A stretch of 44,996 bases of DNA from Labilibaculum sp. Lineage in GTDB: Bacteria; Bacteroidota; Bacteroidia; Bacteroidales; Marinifilaceae. The stretch is from assembly GCA_016760525.1 (NCBI GenBank), contig JAESUW010000042.1, positions 1-44,996 on the forward strand, written 5' to 3'. The translations under genes were made by a program, and so were the position numbers. Below, piece after piece: positions 9,214 through 17,199 of this stretch (positions within the stretch are counted from its first letter, which is position 1; each line of letters starts with the position of its first letter). Below the pieces are notes generated by a model. It searched no databases and was not told where the DNA came from. It saw only the letters and a program-made list of their open reading frames with translations.

Positions 9214-9420
9214 TTATTCCTTAATTGTGCATACACATACAGCTTCGAATTCTCCATTTTTTTCTTCAAACTCAAATTTGATATTTTCGATAACTACGTT
9301 TTTAGGGTATTTCAACAATTCGAGATTCAGTGTAAAGATAGCTTCTTCAAATGATTTCTTTTTCAATGATGTTTGTGAGTCTGAACTCACTTTTATTATT
9401 TTCGATTTTTTTTTAGTCAT
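9214..9420 (-). CDS. small hypothetical protein (68 aa)
   Basis: Intact short ORF MTKKKSKIIKVSSDSQTS...FEAVCVCTIKE in an otherwise intergenic space; predicted beta-alpha-beta-beta pattern. Confidence 0.45.
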   Translation of the reverse strand: MTKKKSKIIKVSSDSQTSLKKKSFEEAIFTLNLELLKYPKNVVIENIKFEFEEKNGEFEAVCVCTIKE

Positions 9421-9632
9421 AATGATTAGTTTAAATTAATTTTTAGAAAGAATCAATAGTTTTCATTTCCTAAACTTGATCTTTCTAAAGAATAGTCCTT
9501 TCTGCATGGAATGGTTTAAAAGATTAAATTTCCAGCCATTCATCCATCTTCATAAAATCGACCTGTTGCTGATGCACAAATCTGTCGGGTTAAGAAAACA
9601 TAGATTGATTTACGAAAAGCAATAATGAAGGT

Positions 9633-9666
9633 TAATCTGGCAGGTTTTTTAAACCTGCCAGGATTA
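9633..9666. repeat. hairpin repeat variant (GCCAGG core)
   Basis: aatctggcaggttttttaaacctgccaggatt immediately downstream of the 9671-12469 gene on the minus strand. Confidence 0.7.
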
Positions 9667-9670
9667 AGGA

Positions 9671-12469
9671 TTACTTATTGTTCCCCGGAGTTGAATTCGG
9701 GTCTAAACGTGAGCTTGTCATTATCTCGGCAGTACTGGAGATTTTGCGACAGCTTGGACCTATTTTAACGGTAACGGTTAATGTCTCGGTGTCGGTTACA
9801 TTCAATGTTTTCGAAGAAAAATCCCAAATCCCAATACCGGAAGTTGAATTGTAATTGTAAGTTCCTGCGGATGGATTACTGGAGACATAAATCAAGCCGT
9901 CAGGCAACAAATCTTTAACGCTTATATCAGTAGCATCACAAGGACCGTTATTTTTTACAGTAACAGTAAATATAATGGTGCTTTCTACACTTGGTGTTGA
10001 GGTACTAACTGTTTTTGTCAGTATTAAATCGGCTTCGTTTATTACATTTAAAGTAGCCTCAGCTTCTGCTCCACATATATTCGCTTCATTGGTGAATATT
10101 GTTTTGTAAATATTATTGTCCATTGCAGTGGTCACATTTGCGATAGTTAATGATACTTCAGTACCACTGGTAACTGTTCCCAATTCTCCTGATATGTTGG
10201 TAAAAGTTGTACCTCCATTTGTACTTACCTGCCATTGATAATTAACATCGGTACTTGCCGTAGTGGCAGGGTTGGTTGTTAATATGGTTGTTATAGCCAC
10301 TGCTGTAAATTCTGCATCGCTGCCAGAACAAGTACTTCCATTAACTGGAGGTGTTGTTACTGAAACAGATATTCCTTGTTGAAAAGTATATTCTCCTCCA
10401 GTTGTGGTAGCAGGTGTTGCATAGTTTGCTGTTGTTACTTTCCCATCAGAATCTACCGTTGGGGTACCTGTTCCATAAATTCCATTACCATTGCCGTCTG
10501 TACCTGTATCACCATATGCTTCGTTGGCATCGCTGCAACCATCGGCATCACTGTCTAAATCAAGTCTATCTTCTGTTCCGTCATTATCGGTATCTCCAGC
10601 CCCTTCTACAGTATCTAAAATGCCGTCATTGTCATCATCTTCATCGCAGGCATCAACAATTCCATCTTTATCAGTATCCGTGGTTGTTGAACCTATTGCA
10701 CCACAGGTAATATTTAGCTTATAATCTTCTACTTCTCCTCCTATTGCAATTCCTTTAGGGCTACTACAACCACTTGTGCATAATCGAACTCTGGCATAAC
10801 TAACACCTATTGAAGCTCCTGACGGCACTGCAAAGGTAATGGGTAAATCATTTCCATTAGGCGCTATGCGATCTCTGATAACCTGTTCACCGGCATCCCC
10901 AAAGTCTCCATCTCTGTTAAAATCTATCCATATATTCAGGTAGGCGCTACTTCCTGTCTTATTAACTACATCCAGATAAGTGGTATAAGTTTCACCAGCT
11001 ATTAGGTTCCTCCAACTAACACCATCTTCGTCGTCAAAAAGATAATGAAATTGGGGATTATCACGATCATCTCCTGAAGCATTAACACCAGGAACACCAT
11101 CATCATCACTATCAATAGTAACCCCCATTTTTAAGGTGGAATCATATCTCGGGCTGTCATAGTCCGAAATAATATGGCGGGGACCATTGTCCGAAAGAAG
11201 AGTGCCATAGCTACTTGGAGCATCTCCAAAGTCCAGATCCAGAGGAGATTGTTCTACTCTAATGTCATCTATAGCGAAATCATTTCCTGCTCCCCCGGCA
11301 ACATTAGTTATCAATACTATTTGGAGTTGAGTGTTGTTTTCAGAGATCACAGAGACTTCGTAATTGTGCCACTCCCCATCTTGCGATATATCCCCAGTGC
11401 TCTTTATTCCCAGCTCGTTTCCCGACATATCTTCTAATTTTATAGATATATTGGGAGAAGTATAGTTCTTTTCTCCAGGATTTATTTTATTTTTTATCCA
11501 TATACGCATTGTCACATTTTGGTTAGCACTAACCGAATTAATAGTTCGCCTGTAGAACTCGCCAGCTGATTTTCTTGCATTCACTACCAACATTCTTCCA
11601 CTTGCATCTCCTGTATGGTCTCCATCAGTTTCGCTCCACTGCCCAAAATTATAAATGTTGTTAAATAGAATGGCGTATTCTCCATCGGAAATTAGTTCTT
11701 TAGGCACCGCCCCTGAACAAGAACCTTCGCCATTTTCATAACAATAGTCTGTATGATTTGAATGTGTTCTGCTTCCTGTTCCAAATGTTTCTAAGAAGAT
11801 AGTTTCTTGTAAATTCCATTTCCAATTATTCACGGCAACAGCTTGAGTTTGTACTATTCCTGAAAACACTTCTAACTGCCAGTCACCATCTATACCTGTA
11901 ATATTATTTGATGCAGCTATATTTATTTGTAATGTTTTCTCAAGATACGAAACGGCTTGTTTTCCTTTTTCGCCTTTGGCAAAGTTGCAACCGTAAATAT
12001 TTAAATTTGTTTTCCCTTGAAGTTTGTTGTTTTTGAGTAACCATGCCACTATTTGACCTGGAGTTTTCCATTGGTCGTCAATTAATAATTCTCCCGAACG
12101 GCCATGTGTAAATAGGTGAAAAGAATTTTTTCTAGTTTTGCTATTTATCTCATTAATAAGTATCTGCGAATCGTGGAGGGTTTTGTCGATGTAGTAATTG
12201 GTATCTTTTTTATTTATACTACTGGTGTTGGTTGATGCCCTTGTCAGGGATAGGCATCGGTTTGTCGGCGTAGCCAAACTGAAGGATTGTGTGCTTGCTT
12301 TATTGCTTATTAATAATAAGATAAATACAGTTATTAGCATATGTGCCGTATTTAGGGATTTGCATAGCCCCCCTCTCCCCTCGGAAATATATGATAAACA
12401 AGGGGCTTGCGGGTTGTGCTTCGCATTATTTGTTTGACTTGTAAAGAAGTCTAAGCAAAATTGTTTCAT
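9671..12469 (-). CDS. large secreted/surface protein: DUF4347-like N-terminus, GEVEDY region, thrombospondin type-3 repeats, C-terminal DUF11-like domain
   Basis: FHLFTHGRSGELLIDDQWKTPGQIVAWLL (DUF4347-like); GIAIGGEVEDYKLNITCG; DTDKDGIVDACDEDDDNDGILDTVEG; LTKTVSTSTPSVESTIIFTVTVKNNGPCDATDISVKDLLPDGL (DUF11). Signal-like MLITVFILLLISNKAST suggests the true start may be near 12340. Confidence 0.75.
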   Translation of the reverse strand: MKQFCLDFFTSQTNNAKHNPQAPCLSYISEGRGGLCKSLNTAHMLITVFILLLISNKASTQSFSLATPTNRCLSLTRASTNTSSINKKDTNYYIDKTLHDSQILINEINSKTRKNSFHLFTHGRSGELLIDDQWKTPGQIVAWLLKNNKLQGKTNLNIYGCNFAKGEKGKQAVSYLEKTLQINIAASNNITGIDGDWQLEVFSGIVQTQAVAVNNWKWNLQETIFLETFGTGSRTHSNHTDYCYENGEGSCSGAVPKELISDGEYAILFNNIYNFGQWSETDGDHTGDASGRMLVVNARKSAGEFYRRTINSVSANQNVTMRIWIKNKINPGEKNYTSPNISIKLEDMSGNELGIKSTGDISQDGEWHNYEVSVISENNTQLQIVLITNVAGGAGNDFAIDDIRVEQSPLDLDFGDAPSSYGTLLSDNGPRHIISDYDSPRYDSTLKMGVTIDSDDDGVPGVNASGDDRDNPQFHYLFDDEDGVSWRNLIAGETYTTYLDVVNKTGSSAYLNIWIDFNRDGDFGDAGEQVIRDRIAPNGNDLPITFAVPSGASIGVSYARVRLCTSGCSSPKGIAIGGEVEDYKLNITCGAIGSTTTDTDKDGIVDACDEDDDNDGILDTVEGAGDTDNDGTEDRLDLDSDADGCSDANEAYGDTGTDGNGNGIYGTGTPTVDSDGKVTTANYATPATTTGGEYTFQQGISVSVTTPPVNGSTCSGSDAEFTAVAITTILTTNPATTASTDVNYQWQVSTNGGTTFTNISGELGTVTSGTEVSLTIANVTTAMDNNIYKTIFTNEANICGAEAEATLNVINEADLILTKTVSTSTPSVESTIIFTVTVKNNGPCDATDISVKDLLPDGLIYVSSNPSAGTYNYNSTSGIGIWDFSSKTLNVTDTETLTVTVKIGPSCRKISSTAEIMTSSRLDPNSTPGNNK

Positions 12470-12813
12470 AATTATATCTGTTATTTATTGTTGTAATTAT
12501 GCTATTTGGATACTGACACAGTCAGTTATAGCAACGGCGAATATACATAAAATATACGGGGAATGCTTTTTTTAGTAAACTTATTGTTATAGTATGTTAA
12601 GAGGATGTTTAGGAACTATCCTTACAGCTTATTATGTGTTTTCTCACTGTATACGGCATTTTTTTATCCTAAAATAGCTGATATTATTTTCATTAAATTC
12701 GCCTTGTTTAGGCAAATGTGGATTTTTTTTATATAAAAAATCTGTCTATTTAGTGGTCGGTTGACAGGATTATTTGTGCTTTGTTAAGCTGACCTGTTAG
12801 ATTTTAAAAATAT

Positions 12814-13020
12814 TTAATTCTTCAAGATCTTATAGCTCACCACGCCACTTTCCGATTGAATTTTTAGAATGTACATACCGCTTTTAAAGTTAGAAATATT
12901 CAATTGACCTGATCTTAAATAGCTTTCTTGTTGAAGCATGATTTTACCTTTTAGATCGTAAATGTAAATTATTCGGTCTTCGTTTTGTCTGCTGATTGTT
13001 TTACTCCCTTTTTTTAAACT
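12814..13020 (-). pseudogene. orphan remnant of a T9SS type A C-terminal sorting domain (copy 1)
   Basis: Reverse-strand translation SLKKGSKTISRQNEDRIIYIYDLKGKIMLQQESYLRSGQLNISNFKSGMYILKIQSESGVVSYKILKN*, preceded by an in-frame TGA and with no start codon or upstream body. Confidence 0.8.
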
Positions 13021-13029
13021 TAAAAATCA

Positions 13030-13077
13030 AAACCCTGCCAGGTTTATTTGCATGATGTAAATAAACCTGGCAGGGTT
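13030..13077. repeat. nested palindromic intergenic repeat (AACCCTGCCAGGTTTATTT ... AAATAAACCTGGCAGGGTT)
   Basis: About 22 of 23 arm positions complementary; sits exactly between the two CTD remnants. Confidence 0.8.
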
Positions 13078-13094
13078 CTAGGTTAAAAAAACAT

Positions 13095-13245
13095 CTATTT
13101 TTTCAATATTTTATAGCTCACCTTACCACTTTCCGATTGAATCTTAAGAATGTATATGCCATTTTTAAAGTTGGAAATATTCAATTGTTCTGAATTTGAA
13201 TAGTTTTCTTGCTGAAAATATGAGGTTTGGTAGAATTCGGTTTCC
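13095..13245 (-). pseudogene. orphan remnant of a T9SS type A C-terminal sorting domain (copy 2)
   Basis: Reverse-strand translation ETEFYQTSYFQQENYSNSEQLNISNFKNGIYILKIQSESGKVSYKILKK*, preceded by an in-frame stop; near-identical to copy 1 over the last ~35 residues. Confidence 0.8.
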
Positions 13246-13332
13246 TATGAATTCTATGTCTTATTTGATGTGGAGAGGGATTGAAAATACAGTGTCTGCT
13301 GATTGTAAATTAGCAGAAGCTGAGTTAAATAC

Positions 13333-13815
13333 TTATTTACTAATTGCTTTTTTAAACCTTCTTACAAATTGAGTCAAGCCTTGTGGTAACCACAACTTCC
13401 CAGTACTTGTCCTATATCCTCTATCATTAAGATAATCTGCCACATAAACATTTTTCTTCTTTTCAGCTCTTAGTTGAATAATAATTTCATAAGCGGCTTT
13501 TAAGGATGGGTTGTTGACTAATGCTAATCGACATAACTTAGCATTTGCATTACGCCTTAACTCTGCAGCACTTTTTGTTAATTTCCCCTGACTATCAAAG
13601 CGTTCTGCATTAAGAAATGGATTACCAAACGAGGTTATAATATTACCTCTATTAGATTTACGACTCCCTTTTTCATTAATTTCAGCTTTTGCCTTTTTAA
13701 GACCGTCTTTGGTTTTTTCAGATCTTTCATTTTTTTCTTTTAAGGCAAGCATAGCTCGTTTCCATAGATCTTTGTCCACTTCAATTGTTTCTTTAGCCTG
13801 ATTTTTATCCTCCAT
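13333..13815 (-). CDS. hypothetical protein with recombinase-like C-terminal motif
   Basis: 160 aa; C-terminus IIQLRAEKKKNVYVADYLNDRGYRTSTGKLWLPQGLTQFVRRF resembles the 'IA.YLN..GY.T..GK.W' pattern of the serine-recombinase Recombinase domain; charged N-terminus. Confidence 0.5.
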   Translation of the reverse strand: MEDKNQAKETIEVDKDLWKRAMLALKEKNERSEKTKDGLKKAKAEINEKGSRKSNRGNIITSFGNPFLNAERFDSQGKLTKSAAELRRNANAKLCRLALVNNPSLKAAYEIIIQLRAEKKKNVYVADYLNDRGYRTSTGKLWLPQGLTQFVRRFKKAISK

Positions 13816-14018
13816 AAATTTAAAATATCCTTTATACAGTTTTGTTATCTCAATACTAAGTATAATATTTTTAATAATATATGATGCTCCTATACTTATT
13901 TAAAATATGATTTATTAGTATTCGTTAAAAGGGGAAACAAGTTGTATAGTTATATAGAGGTAGGGGGGATTTCAAAAGTAAACGCTGACAGGTCTTCAAC
14001 TCTGCTAGGTTTGGTTTG

Positions 14019-14052
14019 AAACCTGACGGAGTCTTTAGACCCGTCAGAGTTT
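14019..14052. repeat. hairpin repeat variant (CTGACGG/CCGTCAG)
   Basis: gaaacctgacggagtctttagacccgtcagagtt. Confidence 0.65.
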
Positions 14053-14155
14053 AATTGTGTTGAAATCTTCAGCTTTTCTAATTTCGAAATTCATGTAGTG
14101 GATTGTATTTGTTGTTTGGAAATCAAAATTACACAAAAATGTGCCGGTTTATAGT

Positions 14156-14200
14156 TAAAAAGAAGAAGGGAATCCATCCTTACGAATGAATTCCCTTCTT
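14156..14200 (-). terminator. rho-independent terminator of the S9 peptidase gene
   Basis: AAGAAGGGAAT(14163-14173)/ATTCCCTTCTT(14190-14200) perfect 11-bp stem followed on the minus strand by cttctttttaac. Confidence 0.75.
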
Positions 14201-14223
14201 GTATAAATTTGAAAGTAGCAGGC

Positions 14224-16650
14224 TTATTCCATCTTTCTGTTTTTAACGTATTTCTCGAGCCACTGATCTTGTTCCCATAACATGTGCAGGATACTTTCTT
14301 TGGCTCTGTAGCCGTGGCTTTCTTTTGGGAAAATCACCAATCGAACGTTTGCTCCCAATCCTTTTAGGGCGTTAAAATATCGCTCACTTTGCATTGGGTA
14401 AGTTCCTGAATTGTTGTCAGCCTCGCCATGAATTAAGAGCAAAGGAGTTTTCATTTTATCGGCATGCATAAAAGGTGACATCTTATAGTATACCTCTGGT
14501 GCATCCCAGTAGGAGCGCTCTTCGCTCTGAAAACCAAAAGGTGTTAGTGTTCGGTTGTAAGCTCCGCTTCGGGCAATTCCTGCAGCAAACAAATCGGAAT
14601 GACTTAAAAGATTGGCCACCATAAATGCACCGTAACTATGTCCGCCAACCGCTACTTTATTTCTATCGATATATCCCAATTCATCTACAGCATCAATTGC
14701 AGCCTTGGCATTTGAAACCAATTGCTTTCGGAAAGAATCGTTTGGTTCTGTTTCGCCTTCTCCAATAATAGGGAAAGAGGCATCGTCAAGTACCACATAT
14801 CCTTTGGTTACCCAATAAATAGGCGATGCCCAGTAAGGATAGGTAAACTCATTTGGATTCTGAGTATTTTGTGAGGCACTTGCTTTATCCTTAAATTCTT
14901 CAGGATAGGCCCACAAAATCATTGGCATTTTTTCTTTTTTATTCACATCATATCCTACAGGAAGATATAGAGTTCCAGAAAGTTCCAATCCATCTTCACG
15001 TTTATATTTTATAACTTCTTTGTGAACATTTTGAATGCTTTTAAATGGATTCTCGAAGCTTGTAAGTTGCTGAAGTTCGTTCTTTTTTACATTTCTGAAG
15101 TAGTAATTAGGATATTCAGTTTTAGATTCGATTCGAACTAGTAATTTGTTGTTGGCAGGATCATAATCTTGAATATCCTCAATTTTTTCTTCGTAGTTTG
15201 ATTGATACAAACGTTCAGTTTTTTCAGTACTTAAATTCAACTTGTCAACAAAAGGGTATTGTCCTTTTTCAGAGTATCCATCGCCAATTAGGAAGGCATT
15301 CTTACCTTCTAATGCCAGTATGTAATTCCCAAATTTATTTCTTTTATGCACAAAGTTTCCGGGATCACTGTATTTATCCTGATAATTTCGGTCTGAAATA
15401 ATTTTAACTTCCCGGCTGGCATCCGATGGATTGAATACATAGGTTTTAATGTTTCGGGAATTCCACCAATAATCCATGGCAACAGCAGTGTTATCGTTAG
15501 CCCAGTTGATGGTATACAACCTGTTGATTGTTTTTAAAATGCTTTTTGGGTTTCCGTTAAAAGGGGGTGACAGTTCAAAAACTTCATCACGAAAATCTAC
15601 TTTGTTTTCAGGATCTCCGCCATCAAGAGCTTCGGTAAAGATGAGGTTGGCAGGTTTGTCGGCGCGCCATTCCAAATTTCTTCTCCCCGTTCTTGTTGCC
15701 ATAAATCCCTTTGGTAATTCTTCAATTAAAGGAACTTCCAAAACAGTTTCGATCATTTCACCAGTACTCGAATAAATTGTTGATTTTGATGGGAATCTGC
15801 TGTAAGGAACTAGATAGGAAAAAGGTTTTTCTATTGTTGTTAACATTATAAATTTACCGTCAGGAGAGAAGCTGACATCATCGTACATTCCCGCGGGTAA
15901 CCATTTTTTTTGATCTCCCTTAAGTGATACTTTGTAAAGATCGGAGAGGGTTAATTGCTCAAAATTGTATTCGTCATTTTTGTTTTTCAATAAATCCTGA
16001 TACGTTCTGTTTTGAGCTTTACTTCCCTCGTTAACCGAGATTGTTGGTCCGGTAGGAATACTATTTTTTGTATCTATAAGTTCCTTTTTTTCTTCAGAGA
16101 TCATTTTAACCAATAAAGACTCGCTGTCTTCGAACCAATTAATTACATTATTTAGATTCGCATTAACCCTGGCTTCTGTTAATTTTGTAACCATTGCTTT
16201 TTTAAGATCTAAAACCCAAATTTCAACACCAGACTGACTGGTGTGAGTAAAGGCTATTTTTTTCTGGTCGGGAGACCATTTAAAATTAGTCAAACGAGGA
16301 TTTTCAGGTAGTCCAGATACGGATTTTGGATTCGTATTTCCCCTGTTTAAGTATATTATTTTCAGGTCGTTGTAGTAGTTTGTTCTGCTGCCGATATTTG
16401 TTTTAGGATTAATTCGCAAGCCCCCTAAACGCAATTCAACTTCAGAGAGCTCTGCAATGGTTTTGTATGAGTCACGATAACGTAAAATCATAAATTCTTT
16501 GCTTTCATCAATAAGTACCGATGGAGCCACCTTCACATCAACCAGATCTAAAATTTCTGATGAGGGTTTTTGGTAGTTCAGGTTTTCCTGGGCATTGGCA
16601 CTTGTTATGGTAAGAAAAAGCACCAAATAAATTATTCGTTTCATAATCAA
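14224..16650 (-). CDS. secreted S9 family (prolyl oligopeptidase-type) serine peptidase
   Basis: 808 aa; signal peptide MKRIIYLVLFLTITSANAQ; catalytic GGHSYGAFMVANLLSHS; LLIHGEADNNSGTYPMQSERYFNAL; SHGYR. Confidence 0.9.
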   Translation of the reverse strand: MIMKRIIYLVLFLTITSANAQENLNYQKPSSEILDLVDVKVAPSVLIDESKEFMILRYRDSYKTIAELSEVELRLGGLRINPKTNIGSRTNYYNDLKIIYLNRGNTNPKSVSGLPENPRLTNFKWSPDQKKIAFTHTSQSGVEIWVLDLKKAMVTKLTEARVNANLNNVINWFEDSESLLVKMISEEKKELIDTKNSIPTGPTISVNEGSKAQNRTYQDLLKNKNDEYNFEQLTLSDLYKVSLKGDQKKWLPAGMYDDVSFSPDGKFIMLTTIEKPFSYLVPYSRFPSKSTIYSSTGEMIETVLEVPLIEELPKGFMATRTGRRNLEWRADKPANLIFTEALDGGDPENKVDFRDEVFELSPPFNGNPKSILKTINRLYTINWANDNTAVAMDYWWNSRNIKTYVFNPSDASREVKIISDRNYQDKYSDPGNFVHKRNKFGNYILALEGKNAFLIGDGYSEKGQYPFVDKLNLSTEKTERLYQSNYEEKIEDIQDYDPANNKLLVRIESKTEYPNYYFRNVKKNELQQLTSFENPFKSIQNVHKEVIKYKREDGLELSGTLYLPVGYDVNKKEKMPMILWAYPEEFKDKASASQNTQNPNEFTYPYWASPIYWVTKGYVVLDDASFPIIGEGETEPNDSFRKQLVSNAKAAIDAVDELGYIDRNKVAVGGHSYGAFMVANLLSHSDLFAAGIARSGAYNRTLTPFGFQSEERSYWDAPEVYYKMSPFMHADKMKTPLLLIHGEADNNSGTYPMQSERYFNALKGLGANVRLVIFPKESHGYRAKESILHMLWEQDQWLEKYVKNRKME

Positions 16651-16795
16651 AAATTTATGTTCTTAATAATTATAGTGTGTTAATCAATAGTTTGTTAATG
16701 TTTGTAAGTATCTGATTATCAGCGGGATCTATTCGAATAAATCTTCACCGTAAGGGTTTGGTAATAAACACCTTGTAAATCAATCTAATATCTCA

Positions 16796-16813
16796 TCCCG
16801 AAAGCTTTCGGGA
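16796..16813. repeat. perfect 18-bp palindrome TCCCGAAAGCTTTCGGGA
   Basis: Directly readable palindrome in the intergenic region. Confidence 0.8.
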
Positions 16814-16854
16814 CTAACGATCTATTGTTAATGATATTAGTAAGTTAAGAAAAA

Positions 16855-16941
16855 GCCGAAAATAACAATGACCTCTATTTCCGTGTAATTTTCGGCAACT
16901 TTATGTCTGTTCAGATTTTAAAAAAAAGTAGGCGAACAGAC
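16855..16941. repeat. two consecutive inverted repeats (GCCGAAAAT/ATTTTCGGC and GTCTGTTC/GAACAGAC)
   Basis: Stems 16855-16863/16888-16896 and 16905-16912/16934-16941. Confidence 0.55.
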
Positions 16942-17199
16942 CCCTGTAATTCCTTTTGCATCGCTTCCTAATAAAAGCTAATTCAGTAAAATGAGAACGA
17001 AACTCAATTCATTTGAGGTGATCAAAGGAGAGATGAGCTCCGTCTCATTTACACTTAATTGTCCAGTTAATGATGTAGTTGTTATTTCCAGCTCTAGTTG
17101 TTATGTTGTAAAGATTTTAATAGATGTATTTTTGATACCTGCTAAACACTTCGTTCAAAAAGAAGAAGTGTTCGTTTGCAGGATCATTGATTACACAGA

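Noticed and set aside
10376-10724. Overlapping plus-strand ORFs antisense to the TSP3 repeat region (60, 98 and 77 aa)
   Set aside because: Low-complexity translations (Ser/His/Leu-rich) that mirror the Asp/Gly-rich repeats of the true minus-strand gene; no start context.
5626-14052. Repeated CCTGACAGG units considered as CRISPR repeats
   Set aside because: Spacing is irregular and kilobase-scale, units are paired inverted copies rather than direct repeats with uniform spacers, and no cas genes are visible.
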